DNA of 55,330 nucleotides from an uncultured Eubacteriales bacterium (GCA_900319275.1 ONNS01000019.1:1-55330); one strand, 5' to 3'; positions 33,793 to 42,801 are shown, numbered from the stretch's first letter. Numbers and translations are program-made. Notes: a model not told the origin generated them from the letters alone.

Positions 33793-34896
33793 TTAACCCC
33801 TGATCCTCCCGTTGTCGACAAACAGCACCTTGCCGCCGGTGCGCTGGGAGATGCCCTCGTCCTCGCAGCAGGTGATCAGCGTCTGTCCGCCGCCGATGCG
33901 GTTGAGGACAAATTCCTGCCGCCGCTCATCGAGCTCGGAGAGCACGTCGTCGAGCAGCAATATCGGATACTCGCCGGTCTCCTTGAGAAAAATCTCGCGC
34001 TCGGCCAGCTTGAGGGAGAGCGCCGCCGTCCTTGTCTGCCCCTGGGAGGCAAAATTGCGGGCGCTTTTTTCGTTGATGCAGATTTCGAGATCGTCCTTGT
34101 GGGCGCCGGTCAGACACTGGCCGGCATCCAGCTCGGCCTGGCGGTGTCGCTCCTGGTGGTCACAGATATCGTAATAGATCTCCTTCGCGCTCGCATAGAC
34201 GTCCCGGACCGTGCTGACGGTCTGATACCGGATATCCAGCCGCTCGCCGTTGTCGGAAAAATCGCGGTGGATCGGCGCGGCGGCCTCCTGCAGGCGCAGG
34301 GCAAAGGCGGCGCGATAGCGGATCAGCTGGGCCGAGGCCCTGGCCATGCCGTCGGAAAACTCGTCGAGCGTCTCGAGCAGGGAGGGCTTTTCCCGCCAGT
34401 CCTTGAGGATGCGGGTCTTATGCTCATAGAGGCGGTTGAAGCTCGAGAGCAGCTCGGCATAGCGCGGGCGGATCTGGCTGATGGCCTCGTCCATCAGCCG
34501 CCGCCGCTGCGCGGCCCCCTCCTTGATGAGATTGAGGTCGTCCGGGCTAAACAGCACGGTATTGACGATCTCCGAGAGCTCGGCGCTCTTTTTCTTCACG
34601 CCGTTGACCTGGATCTTTTTGGTCTGTCCCGGTGTCAGCACGATATGCACGGTCTGCTGCCGCTCGTGGCTCTGTACCTCGGCGAGGATGTCGGCGGAGC
34701 TGTATTCAAAATTGACAAGCTCCCTGTCGAAGCGGGTGCGGAAGCTGTGTCCGGCCGAGAGGAGATATACGCTCTCCAACAGATTGGTCTTCCCCTGGGC
34801 ATTGCGGCCCGTGATGACGTTCGTGCCGGGCGCAAATTCCGCGCTCTCCCACTCGTAGTTGCGAAAGCCGTTGAGCGCGATCTTCTCGATTCTCAT
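33793..34896 (-). CDS. recF: DNA replication/repair protein RecF
   Basis: An SMC-like ATPase that helps load RecA at gaps with RecO and RecR. The 367-residue protein has Walker A GRNAQGKTNLLE, the signature region around SQGQTRTAALSLKLAE and Walker B ILLLDDVLSELDERR. It starts MRIEKIALNGFRNYE. The ATG overlaps the stop of rlbA (ATGA), so the two are translationally coupled. Confidence 0.97.
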   Translation of the reverse strand: MRIEKIALNGFRNYEWESAEFAPGTNVITGRNAQGKTNLLESVYLLSAGHSFRTRFDRELVNFEYSSADILAEVQSHERQQTVHIVLTPGQTKKIQVNGVKKKSAELSEIVNTVLFSPDDLNLIKEGAAQRRRLMDEAISQIRPRYAELLSSFNRLYEHKTRILKDWREKPSLLETLDEFSDGMARASAQLIRYRAAFALRLQEAAAPIHRDFSDNGERLDIRYQTVSTVRDVYASAKEIYYDICDHQERHRQAELDAGQCLTGAHKDDLEICINEKSARNFASQGQTRTAALSLKLAEREIFLKETGEYPILLLDDVLSELDERRQEFVLNRIGGGQTLITCCEDEGISQRTGGKVLFVDNGRIRG

Positions 34897-35105
34897 GCGG
34901 ACGTGACTTGCAGCGTGTAGCGGTCAAAGCGCACGGTGTCGCCCGGACGGAGCTTTTTCCCGCGCATCGTGCAGACCTCGCCGTTGACCGAGACCAGGCC
35001 GTCGGCGATCACGGTCTTCGCCTCGCCGCCGCTGCCGACGACCGCCGCGTATTTCAGCAGCGCGTCGAGCTTGATATATTCTGTTTGAATGACGATCGTT
35101 TCCAT
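34893..35105 (-). CDS. rlbA: S4-domain RNA-binding protein RlbA (YaaA)
   Basis: The 70-residue protein consists of one S4 RNA-binding domain (IKLDALLKYAAVVGSGGEAK...VSVNGEV). It occupies the classical position between dnaN and recF. Ribosome-associated function is reported for the family. Spacing to dnaN is 1 base, and it overlaps recF by 4 bases. Confidence 0.93.
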   Translation of the reverse strand: METIVIQTEYIKLDALLKYAAVVGSGGEAKTVIADGLVSVNGEVCTMRGKKLRPGDTVRFDRYTLQVTSA

Positions 35106-35106
35106 A

Positions 35107-36222
35107 TCAGTCTCCGGCCCGCAGGCGAACAGGCAGTATCATATAGGTGAAGTTCTTGCTGCCGTCGGCCGCCTCTAAGATCGACGGCGAAGAGGAGGTA
35201 TTGAGACAGAGCATCAGCTCGTCCACATTGGCGGCCTTCAGCGCGTCTGTCAGATAGCGGTCGTTAAAGCCGATCTCCAGATTGTCACCGCTGCCCTCGC
35301 AGGGGCAGACGTCTTCGGCACGGCCGATCGGCGTGACGCAGAGGCAGTCAATCCGACCGTCGCCAAAGCGCATACGCACCGGGCTTGTGTTTTTCTCACT
35401 GACGATCAGCGCGCAGCGGTCGATCGTCGCCATGAAATCGGCGCGGTTGATCTTGACCTTGATGCGGAAATTCTCGGGGATCGACTTGCGGTAATTCAAA
35501 AATTCGCCCTCGAGCCGCCGGGTGATGACGACGGTATCGCCGATGCCGAAGGAGATATGCTTGCTGCCGACGGCGATCTGTACGGTCGCTTCCTCGTCGT
35601 CGCCGCAGATGCGCTCGATATCGGACAGGGCCGAGCCGGGCACGACAAACTTGCAGTTTTCCATCTGTCCGTTTTCGATCTGTTCGGTGCGCTTGGCCAG
35701 GCGGTAGCCGTCCACCGAGACCAGCGTCAGATTGCTGCCGTCGATCTCAAAGAGCGTGCCGGTATAGATCGGGCGCGCGTCGCTTGTCGCAACGGCAAAG
35801 ATCGTCTGTGTGATCATGCTGCGCAGGATCTTCTGGGGGAGAGTGATGTGGTTTTGTCCGTTGACGTCGGGCATTTCCGGGTAATCCTCGGCCGAGATCC
35901 CCATGAAGTGGAAATCGCTCTTGCCGCATTTGACGTTGACGTTTTTATTGATGTCGGTGCTGATCGTGACGATGCCGTCGGGCAGACGGCGGACCATTTC
36001 ACCGAACAGTCTGGCGGAAACGACGATCGAGCCCGCTTCCTCCACGTCGGCGGCGATCAGTGTGTAAATGCCTTCTTTCAGATCGTAGCCGGTGATCTTC
36101 AGATCGACCGAGGCCTCCAGCAGCAGGCCCTCCAGCGCCTGGATCGGGCTTTTGGAGGCGGTGGCGCGCGATGCGATCGCGATCGCGTTCTGCAGTACAT
36201 ATTTTTCGCAGCTTAATTTCAT
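35107..36222 (-). CDS. dnaN: DNA polymerase III subunit beta (sliding clamp)
   Basis: The processivity clamp, 371 residues in the three-fold clamp architecture. It starts MKLSCEKYVLQNAIAIASRA and ends with the family-typical YMILPVRL. The ATG at 36222 has GGAGG 6 bases upstream; ten additional in-frame codons upstream are not needed. It follows the origin region and precedes rlbA by 1 base. Confidence 0.97.
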   Translation of the reverse strand: MKLSCEKYVLQNAIAIASRATASKSPIQALEGLLLEASVDLKITGYDLKEGIYTLIAADVEEAGSIVVSARLFGEMVRRLPDGIVTISTDINKNVNVKCGKSDFHFMGISAEDYPEMPDVNGQNHITLPQKILRSMITQTIFAVATSDARPIYTGTLFEIDGSNLTLVSVDGYRLAKRTEQIENGQMENCKFVVPGSALSDIERICGDDEEATVQIAVGSKHISFGIGDTVVITRRLEGEFLNYRKSIPENFRIKVKINRADFMATIDRCALIVSEKNTSPVRMRFGDGRIDCLCVTPIGRAEDVCPCEGSGDNLEIGFNDRYLTDALKAANVDELMLCLNTSSSPSILEAADGSKNFTYMILPVRLRAGD

Positions 36223-36444
36223 AATGTCCTCCGCATTCTTTCTGTCTGTCAATCTATCTTTTTTATTTTTCGTAGTAATAGCCGTAGGGAAAAATCTTGT
36301 GGAAAAGTCGGGAAAAGCCGCTTGATGCCGGCATTTTTGCTGTGGAGAAAAAAGTGGTTTATTTTTTTGTTGTCAACAGCCGATTTTCTGATTTTTCTTT
36401 CCACATCGACTTATTGACTTTTCCACACGGTATTTGTTGAAAAA
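36223..36444. other. oriC: Probable chromosomal replication origin (oriC), dnaA-dnaN intergenic region
   Basis: A 222-base non-coding gap between dnaA and dnaN contains four DnaA-box-like 9-mers. TGTGGAAAA (36298-36306) and TGTGGAGAA (36341-36349) are inverted; CTTTCCACA (36397-36405) and TTTTCCACA (36419-36427) are direct. Each is one or two bases from TTATCCACA. AT-rich tracts (36256-36270 and 36356-36400) could serve as the unwinding element. Its position matches known Firmicute origins. No perfect TTATCCACA is present. Confidence 0.8.
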
Positions 36445-37749
36445 TCAGTTCTGGGAATTGATATTCGAGGTGATATCCCGGATCGTCCCGCTCATGCTGC
36501 TGTCATATTTCAGCATGTCCTCCACCTTGCGGATCGAGGACAGGACGGTGGCGTGGTTGCGGTCTTCATACTCCGCGCCGATGTCCTTGAGCGAGAGATT
36601 TGTCAGCGAGCGCATCAGATACATCGATACCTGACGGGCGAGCGCCGTGTTCTTCGAGCGGTTCTGCCCGCGCAGATCCTCTTCCTTCAGAGAATAAAAG
36701 CGCGCCGTTTCGCGGATAATGACCTCCGGTGTCGGGATATAGGTGCCGTTGTGGGCCACGTCGCGGATGGCCCTCTCGACCGACTGGATCGTAATGACCT
36801 CGTCTAGGATCTCTTTATAGGCTGTCAGACGCTTGATCACGCCTTCGATCTGGCGGACGTTGGCGGTGATATTGGCCGCGATATATTCGACGGCTTCATT
36901 GGACAGGCGCAGGCCGAGCTGGGCGGCCTTGGTGCGGATGATGACCATGCGCGTCTCCAGATCCGGCGGCTGGATATCGGCCATCAGGCCGCCCTCAAAG
37001 CGGGTGCGCAGCCGGTCGTCGAGCAGTTTCATCTCCATCGGGGGACGGTCGGACGTGATGACGATCTGATGGCCCGCCTCGTAGATATTGTTGAAGGTGT
37101 GGAAGAACTCGTCCTGCGTCGACTGCTTGCCGGCAATAAACTGAATATCGTCGACAAGGAAGAGATCGACGTTCCGGTATTTGGTGCGGAATTCCTCCGC
37201 CGTGCCTTCCTTGATCGACTTGATCAGCTGATTGATGAATTCATCGCCCTTGATGTAGGCGATCGTGCTCTTCGGGTCCTTCTCGTGGATCGCATGGCCG
37301 ATGGACAGCAGCAGATGGGTTTTTCCAAGCCCGGAATTGCCATAGATGAACAGCGGGTTATACAGCCGTCCGGGATTCTCCGCCACGCCGATCGCGGCCG
37401 CGTGGGCAAATTTATTCGAGGGTCCGACGATGAAGCGATCAAAGGTATATTCGTTCATCTCGGGCAGGATGCCCTTGTCCTCTTTCACATTCTCATAGAC
37501 CTCGTCGCCGGCAATCAGCAGGATATCAAAGTCGCAGGAGAACATATCCGACAGCACGCGCCGGATCGTCTCGCCAAAGCGGGAGAGGATGATGCTGCGC
37601 TTGAAATCGGTCGTGGTGTGCAGCACCAGGCAGTTGTTGCTCAGGTCTACGGGTGTGCAGTCGTTAAACCAGGTCTTGATGGCTGTCGGCGTCAGCTGCT
37701 CCGACAGGATGTTCATAACCTCATCCCATATATCGTTGTAGGAATTCAT
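36445..37749 (-). CDS. dnaA: Chromosomal replication initiator DnaA
   Basis: Binds DnaA boxes and opens oriC. The 434-residue protein has domain I (about 1-85), a very short domain II, the AAA+ domain with Walker A GNSGLGKTHLL and Walker B FLVDDIQF, and C-terminal domain IV with DRNHATVLSSIRKV (DnaA signature, commonly D-H-T/S-T-V). The promoter is at 37794-37822. The rpmH-rnpA genes usually found upstream are absent; mscL and serS are there instead. Confidence 0.98.
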   Translation of the reverse strand: MNSYNDIWDEVMNILSEQLTPTAIKTWFNDCTPVDLSNNCLVLHTTTDFKRSIILSRFGETIRRVLSDMFSCDFDILLIAGDEVYENVKEDKGILPEMNEYTFDRFIVGPSNKFAHAAAIGVAENPGRLYNPLFIYGNSGLGKTHLLLSIGHAIHEKDPKSTIAYIKGDEFINQLIKSIKEGTAEEFRTKYRNVDLFLVDDIQFIAGKQSTQDEFFHTFNNIYEAGHQIVITSDRPPMEMKLLDDRLRTRFEGGLMADIQPPDLETRMVIIRTKAAQLGLRLSNEAVEYIAANITANVRQIEGVIKRLTAYKEILDEVITIQSVERAIRDVAHNGTYIPTPEVIIRETARFYSLKEEDLRGQNRSKNTALARQVSMYLMRSLTNLSLKDIGAEYEDRNHATVLSSIRKVEDMLKYDSSMSGTIRDITSNINSQN

Positions 37750-37793
37750 GGGAACACCTCTGTTTATCTGTTAGAAAGGTATTTTATCATCTG

Positions 37794-37822
37794 ATTATAT
37801 CAAAAATCACTTTACAATGCAA
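37794..37822 (-). promoter_or_regulatory. Sigma-A promoter of dnaA
   Basis: Minus strand: TTGCAT, 17 bases, TATAAT, about 45 bases before the dnaA start codon. Confidence 0.75.
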
Positions 37823-37852
37823 GGTTTTTCCGCTGATACTAAATATAATATA

Positions 37853-37896
37853 GAAGAAAAGAAAAGAGAGAAGCCAGGATGGATGACTTCTCTCTT
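37853..37896 (-). terminator. Terminator of mscL
   Basis: Minus strand: stem AAGAGAGAAG/CTTCTCTCTT followed by TTCTTTTCTTC, 18 bases after the mscL stop and just before the dnaA promoter. Confidence 0.8.
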
Positions 37897-37913
37897 CAGG
37901 TATGTAGCTTTGT

Positions 37914-38354
37914 TTACTTCTTTTTCTTCAGCTCTTCGAGGATCGCGGTCAGCAGCTCTTCGCTGGTGGGCTTGGGATCTTCGGCCGGGGCGGCAGCGGC
38001 AGCAGCTTCTTCTTCCGCTTTCTTTTTCTTCTCGGCCAGCTCGCGGGCCTTGTTGAAGGCCTTCAGCACGCTGAAGAGCACCAGGGCGATCACGAGGAAG
38101 TTGATGATAGCACCGACAAAGGTGCCGAGACCCAGCACAATGGCCGGGGTTTCGCCGACGGCCGGGCGCAGCGTGATATTCAGCGCGTCGGTGTTCGGGC
38201 TCTTAAACAGCACAGCCAGCAGCGGGGTGACAACGTCGCCCACAAAGGAGCTGGTGATGGCGCCGAAGGCGCCGCCGACGATGACACCGACGGCCATGTC
38301 GAGAATGTTGCCCTTCATGATGAAGGTTTTGAACTCTTCCAGAATCTTTTTCAT
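37914..38354 (-). CDS. mscL: Large-conductance mechanosensitive channel MscL
   Basis: An emergency pressure-release channel, a homopentamer in the membrane. The 146-residue protein has the amphipathic N-terminal helix and pore helix FIMKGNILDMAVGVIVGGAF, TM2 (FVGAIINFLVIALVLFSVL-like, about 78-98) and a C-terminal charged bundle ending EELKKKK. It is a single gene unit with its own terminator. Confidence 0.96.
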   Translation of the reverse strand: MKKILEEFKTFIMKGNILDMAVGVIVGGAFGAITSSFVGDVVTPLLAVLFKSPNTDALNITLRPAVGETPAIVLGLGTFVGAIINFLVIALVLFSVLKAFNKARELAEKKKKAEEEAAAAAAPAEDPKPTSEELLTAILEELKKKK

Positions 38355-38379
38355 TTTCCTTTCTCCTTATCGTATTTTT

Positions 38380-39699
38380 TTATTTTTTAGGGACGAGCAG
38401 GCTCGTTCCTCCCATATAGGGCTGCAGAACGGCGGGGATCGTCACACTGCCGTCGGCCTGGAGATGATTCTCGAGGAACGCGATCAGCATGCGCGGCGGC
38501 GCGACGACGGTGTTGTTGAGCGTGTGCGGCAGATAGCTCTTGCCGTCGGCGCCCTTGACGCGCATTTTCAGGCGGCGGGCCTGGGCATCGCCGAGGTTGG
38601 AGCAGGAACAGACCTCAAAGTACTTCTTCTGGCGCGGAGACCAGGCTTCGATATCGCAGGATTTGACCTTCAAATCGGCCAGGTCGCCGGAGCAGCACTC
38701 GAGCTGGCGCACGGGGATCTCCATGCTGCGGAAGAGTTCGACCGAGTAGCGCCACATCTTTTCATACCATGCCATCGAATCCTCGGGCTTGCAGACGACG
38801 ATCATCTCCTGCTTTTCAAACTGGTGGATGCGGTAGACGCCGCGCTCTTCGATGCCGTGGGCGCCCTTCTCCTTGCGGAAGCATGGGGAATAGCTCGTCA
38901 GCGTCTGGGGCAGGCTCTCTTCGGGGATGATCTGGTCGATGAACTTGCCGATCATCGAGTGCTCGCTGGTTCCGATCAGATACAGGTCCTCGCCCTCAAT
39001 CTTGTACATCATGGCCTCCATATCGGTCTGGCTCATGACGCCCTCGACTACGTTGCCGTGGATCATGAACGGCGGGATGCAGTAGATAAAGCCCTTGTTG
39101 ATCATAAAGTCGCGGGCATAGGCCAGCACGGCCGAGTGCAGGCGGGCAATGTCGCCCATCAGATAATAGAAGCCGTTGCCGGAGACGCGGCCTGCCGCGT
39201 CCATATCGACGCCGTTGAAGCGATCCATGATCTCGGTGTGGTAGGGGATCTCAAAATCGGGAACCACGGGTTCGCCGAAGCGCTGTACTTCGACGTTGCA
39301 GCTGTCGTCCGGGCCGATCGGCACCGAGGGGTCGATGATATTGGGGATCTGCAGCATCAGGTGGTGGATGCGCTCGGCGCACTCGGTCTCGAGCGCTTCG
39401 AGCTCGGCGAGCTGTTGGTCGTTCTCCTTGACGGCGGCCATATTCGCATCGATCTGGCGCTGGATGGCCTCTTTTTCCTCACCCTCGGCCTTTTTCAGTT
39501 TGCCGAAGAGCGGGCCGTTTAATTTACTGAGCTGGTTGCGCTTTGCGCGCAGGTCGCTGGCCCTGGTGATGGCCTCGCGGTATTTGACGTCGAGCTCCAG
39601 AACCTCGTCCACCATCGGCAGCTTCTGATCCTGGAATTTCTTTTTGATGTTCTCTTTGACGAGCTCGGGGTTGTCCCTTACAAATTTAATATCGAGCAA
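38380..39699 (-). CDS. serS: Seryl-tRNA synthetase
   Basis: Charges tRNA-Ser (and the selenocysteine tRNA where present). The 439-residue class II enzyme has an N-terminal coiled-coil tRNA-binding arm (about 30-105), motif 2 (FRKEKGAHG...GVYRIHQF) and motif 3 (NNTVVAPPRMLIAFLENH). The start is TTG, with AAGGAGG 8 bases upstream. It follows parB by 13 bases and may be cotranscribed with parAB. Confidence 0.97.
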   Translation of the reverse strand: MLDIKFVRDNPELVKENIKKKFQDQKLPMVDEVLELDVKYREAITRASDLRAKRNQLSKLNGPLFGKLKKAEGEEKEAIQRQIDANMAAVKENDQQLAELEALETECAERIHHLMLQIPNIIDPSVPIGPDDSCNVEVQRFGEPVVPDFEIPYHTEIMDRFNGVDMDAAGRVSGNGFYYLMGDIARLHSAVLAYARDFMINKGFIYCIPPFMIHGNVVEGVMSQTDMEAMMYKIEGEDLYLIGTSEHSMIGKFIDQIIPEESLPQTLTSYSPCFRKEKGAHGIEERGVYRIHQFEKQEMIVVCKPEDSMAWYEKMWRYSVELFRSMEIPVRQLECCSGDLADLKVKSCDIEAWSPRQKKYFEVCSCSNLGDAQARRLKMRVKGADGKSYLPHTLNNTVVAPPRMLIAFLENHLQADGSVTIPAVLQPYMGGTSLLVPKK

Positions 39700-39712
39700 G
39701 GGTGGATCCTCC

Positions 39713-40585
39713 TTATTTTTTCAGATTCGAGAGCAGTTCGATCAGCGCTTCGCGATCTTCCGCTCCGTAGTATTCGATTTCGATTTTGCCGATCTTACGG
39801 CCGTCGGTCAGCCGGACCTTTCGGCCCCAGACCTTCGAGAGCTGGGAAGAGACTTCGGCGGCGTAGTCCACGCGGATCTCGTCCGTCTCCTGCGGCTGTT
39901 GTTTGGGCTGCTTTAAGAGCCTGGCCGCCAGCGCTTCGGTCTTTCGCACGGACAGCCCATTGCGGATGACTTCTTCGGCCGCCTGCAGCTGTATGTCATC
40001 TTTTTCCAGCGGCAGCAGGGCTCTGGCGTGTCCGGCACTGAGCTTGCCTTCTTCTACCAGCTTCCGTACGGCGGGGCTCAGATTCAAGAGCCGCATCGCG
40101 TTCGTCACGGCCGGCCGCGAGCGCCCGACGCTGCGGGCGGTCTCCTCCTGGGTGAGCCCGTAATCGTGCATCAGACTCTGGTAGCCCTTGGCCTCTTCAA
40201 TGGGATTTAAGTCGCTGCGCTGCAGATTTTCCACCAGCGCCAGCTCGGCGGTCAGCTTGTCGTCGGCTTCAAGTACGCGCACCGGGATCTCTGTCAGTCC
40301 GGCCATGCGCGCGGCGCGCCAGCGGCGCTCACCGGCAATGATCTGATAATAGCCGCCCTCCAGTCTGCGCACCGTGATCGGCTGTATCACGCCGTACTGC
40401 GCGATCGAATCGGCCAGCTCCTGCAGCTCTTCTTCATCGAAGCTGACGCGGGGCTGGTCGTCGCGCGGCTCTACCTTGCCGATCGGCAGTGTCGTCTGTT
40501 CGATGTTTTCCTCTTCCTCGTAGCCGTTGGCCGCAAACAGGGCGTCCAGTCCGGCACCGAGGCCTCGTTTCTCTTTCTGTGCCAT
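39713..40585 (-). CDS. parB: Chromosome-partitioning protein ParB (Spo0J)
   Basis: A CTP-dependent parS-binding clamp for origin segregation and SMC loading. The 290-residue protein has the N-terminal ParA-contact motif KRGLGAGLDALF, the CTP-binding motif GERRWRAARMAGL, the helix-turn-helix LTQEETARSVGRSRPAVTNA and a C-terminal dimer domain. It lies 3 bases after parA. Two parS sites lie upstream of parA. Confidence 0.97.
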   Translation of the reverse strand: MAQKEKRGLGAGLDALFAANGYEEEENIEQTTLPIGKVEPRDDQPRVSFDEEELQELADSIAQYGVIQPITVRRLEGGYYQIIAGERRWRAARMAGLTEIPVRVLEADDKLTAELALVENLQRSDLNPIEEAKGYQSLMHDYGLTQEETARSVGRSRPAVTNAMRLLNLSPAVRKLVEEGKLSAGHARALLPLEKDDIQLQAAEEVIRNGLSVRKTEALAARLLKQPKQQPQETDEIRVDYAAEVSSQLSKVWGRKVRLTDGRKIGKIEIEYYGAEDREALIELLSNLKK

Positions 40586-40588
40586 GCG

Positions 40589-41350
40589 TCACCTGCTTTC
40601 GTTGCGCTGTAAGAATTCTTCGGCCAGCGCCATATAGGCGCGGCTGCCCTTGTTGTTTTTGTCGTACTCCACGCCGGGGATACCGTGGCTCGGCGCTTCG
40701 GACAGTCGGATCGAGCGTGGGATCGTCGTCTCGTAGATTTTGCTGCCGAGATGCCGGCGCAGCTCGTCGGCCACCTGGTTTGTCAGATTCGTTCGGCCGT
40801 CGTACATCGTCAGCACGATACCTTCAATTTCCAGACGGCGATTCAAACGCTTGGAGCACATACGGATACTGGTCAACAGGTCGGCGATACCTTCCAACGC
40901 GTAGTATTCGCACTGCATCGGCACGAGGACGCTGTTGGCGGCTACCAATGCGTTGACGGTCAGCAGCTCGAGGGAGGGCGGGCAGTCGATCAGGATATAG
41001 TCGTAATCGGCAAAAAGCGGCTTCAGACTGTTTTTCAGCGTATATTCTCTTTGCTCACGGCCGATCAGCTCTACCGAAGCGGCGGCCAGTTCTTTTCCCG
41101 TGGGAATCACGTCACCGTATTCGGTGTGGACGACGCAATCCTCGGCTTTGGCATCGTTGATCAGCAGATCATATGTATTCGGTCTTGTGCTTTTTGCGAC
41201 GCCCATGCCGGAGCTGGCGTTGCCTTGCGGGTCTCCGTCCACGAGCAGGACGGCTTTTCCGAGCCTGTGAAGGGCTGCACAGAGGTTAACGCAGCTTGTT
41301 GTCTTGCCTACGCCGCCCTTTTGGTTTGCAAATGCGATGATTTTCGCCAT
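40589..41350 (-). CDS. parA: Chromosome-partitioning ATPase ParA (Soj)
   Basis: A deviant-Walker ATPase working with ParB. The 253-residue protein has the start AKIIAFANQKGGVGKTTSCV, the motif VDGDPQGNASSGMG and ILIDCPPSLELLT. The ATG at 41350 has GGAG just upstream; a longer in-frame start at 41422 would lie upstream of the promoter and is rejected. Promoter at 41381-41409. Confidence 0.97.
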   Translation of the reverse strand: MAKIIAFANQKGGVGKTTSCVNLCAALHRLGKAVLLVDGDPQGNASSGMGVAKSTRPNTYDLLINDAKAEDCVVHTEYGDVIPTGKELAAASVELIGREQREYTLKNSLKPLFADYDYILIDCPPSLELLTVNALVAANSVLVPMQCEYYALEGIADLLTSIRMCSKRLNRRLEIEGIVLTMYDGRTNLTNQVADELRRHLGSKIYETTIPRSIRLSEAPSHGIPGVEYDKNNKGSRAYMALAEEFLQRNESR

Positions 41351-41380
41351 GTCGTCTCCTTTCCTGCATGTTGCTTTCCT

Positions 41381-41409
41381 ATTATAGCAGTGAGACGGCT
41401 GCTTTTCAA
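41381..41409 (-). promoter_or_regulatory. Sigma-A promoter of parAB
   Basis: Minus strand: TTGAAA, 17 bases, TATAAT, about 30 bases before the parA start. The two parS sites lie just upstream of it. Confidence 0.75.
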
Positions 41410-41476
41410 TTGCTGCAGACATTTATTTTTGCATAAACTTTTGCCTGCGTGCTGTACTTGTTCCTATCCAAATTTA

Positions 41477-41492
41477 TGTTTCACGTGAAACA
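41477..41492. promoter_or_regulatory. parS: parS site 1
   Basis: A perfect TGTTTCACGTGAAACA palindrome, the ParB-binding consensus. Confidence 0.97.
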
Positions 41493-41512
41493 TGAAGAAG
41501 TCCATACAAAAA

Positions 41513-41528
41513 TGTTTCACGTGAAACA
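41513..41528. promoter_or_regulatory. parS: parS site 2
   Basis: A second perfect TGTTTCACGTGAAACA, centred 36 bases from site 1, between parA and gpr. Confidence 0.97.
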
Positions 41529-41537
41529 TCAGCAAAT

Positions 41538-42386
41538 TTACGCGACGAGCATGTCTATATCCGAGACCGTGAGCTGCGGCTGCAGGGCCAGGTCGATCCC
41601 GTAGCCGATCAGCCGCGCCGCCGAGCGTACCGAAAGGTCGATCGAGCGCGGGGTCAGAAAACAGTCGGACAGCTGGGCGTCCGCCGAGAGTGCCGCGGCG
41701 TCGAGCACGGTGGGCACCCCGACGGCGACGACAGGCACCCCAAGCGTGTCCTGATCAAGTGCCTCGCGATTGTTGCCAACGCCCGAGCCGGGTGAGATAC
41801 CAGACGAACAGACCTGTACCGTGCTGCAGACACGCGAGGGGTCGGCCCCGGCCAGCGCATCCACGCAGACGACACAGTCCGGCTGCAAGAGAGCCGTCAT
41901 GGCGGACACCTGCTGCGCGCTTTCAACACCGCTCGTGCCGAGTACGCCGGGGCGGCACACAGCCACCGCACAGGCGTCGGCAAAGGCGGCTTGATCGCGC
42001 AGATGCCGCGTGACAAGCAGCCACGGCGCCGTCAATGAGCCGAGCGCGTCGGGCGTGATATCGCCGTTGCCGAGCAGCACGACAAGCGCCGAGGACGGCG
42101 AGTGCGGCAGGCAGCGGCGGATCAATTCCGCGAGCGCGGCTGCGGCCGTCACAAAATCGGGGTGTCCGCGCGTCGGCAGCGAGAACGTCTCCAGCGTGTA
42201 ATACAGCCCCTGGGGTTTATGCAGCGCCTCACTGCCCTCCGGGGAGCGGATTTCCACCTGTTCAATAGAGAAAGCCCCGAGCTTCTGTGTGCGCGCGACG
42301 ACGCCCGGTAGTTCCGTGAGAGATTCGGCGGATTCAGCCCAGAGCCGGTGCGCCTCGGCGGCAATATCTGTTCTGCGGTAAATCAT
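41538..42386 (-). CDS. gpr: Germination protease GPR
   Basis: An aspartic-type endopeptidase that degrades small acid-soluble spore proteins early in germination. The 282-residue protein starts IYRRTDIAAEAHRL, has VVLLGNGDITPDALG and VCVDALA, and shows the conserved GVGNNR stretch (SPGSGVGNNREALD). The N-terminal DIAAEA region resembles the auto-processing area of the zymogen. The ATG at 42386 has AGGAG upstream; a longer start 16 codons upstream is unlikely. A forespore sigma factor is expected but no site was assigned. Confidence 0.93.
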   Translation of the reverse strand: MIYRRTDIAAEAHRLWAESAESLTELPGVVARTQKLGAFSIEQVEIRSPEGSEALHKPQGLYYTLETFSLPTRGHPDFVTAAAALAELIRRCLPHSPSSALVVLLGNGDITPDALGSLTAPWLLVTRHLRDQAAFADACAVAVCRPGVLGTSGVESAQQVSAMTALLQPDCVVCVDALAGADPSRVCSTVQVCSSGISPGSGVGNNREALDQDTLGVPVVAVGVPTVLDAAALSADAQLSDCFLTPRSIDLSVRSAARLIGYGIDLALQPQLTVSDIDMLVA

Positions 42387-42451
42387 AAAAGTGCACTCCT
42401 GAAGTAAAAAAGACTGTAGTACCTTGTTCCTCATAAGACTTGAGATGCTCT

Positions 42452-42723
42452 GTAGGGGAGGGCCCCTCCCGAGTAAACGCTGATTAATACGCCATCGGCG
42501 CCTGGCGGCAAATCATTTGCCAGCTCTGCGTTATAAAAACTTGCAATACACAAAGTATTCCTGCGTTTTTATGCCTTGATCTGACAAAGATTTGCTTGCC
42601 ATTCGCTCTCGCCGCATTTAATCATCGTTTACCCGAGCGGTAAAACCGGCGTTACACGCCCTCGCCCGGGCAAATATGTGGTATTACCGTTCTCCTGCCG
42701 GAAGGGGCAAGCCCCTCCCCTAC
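42452..42723. repeat. Palindromic element with GTAGGGGAGGG ends, copy 2, carrying a different inner element
   Basis: The ends GTAGGGGAGGGCCCCTCCC and GGGGCAAGCCCCTCCCCTAC match the family at 25654. The interior is longer and different. It has its own inverted ends (GTAAACGCTGATTAA near 42473 and TTTAATCATCGTTTAC near 42639), a GGCAAATCATTTGCC hairpin and an AAAAACTTGCAATAC/GTATTCCTGCGTTTTT imperfect stem. It appears to be one miniature element inserted in another. Together with the rpsT promoter it fills the 519-base gap from gpr to rpsT. Confidence 0.8.
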
Positions 42724-42801
42724 AATATATAGTAGATTGTATCCAAAATAAATACAAAGTATACGAGACAGAAAATATTTTGAAAAAAGCTGAAAAAAGA
42801 C

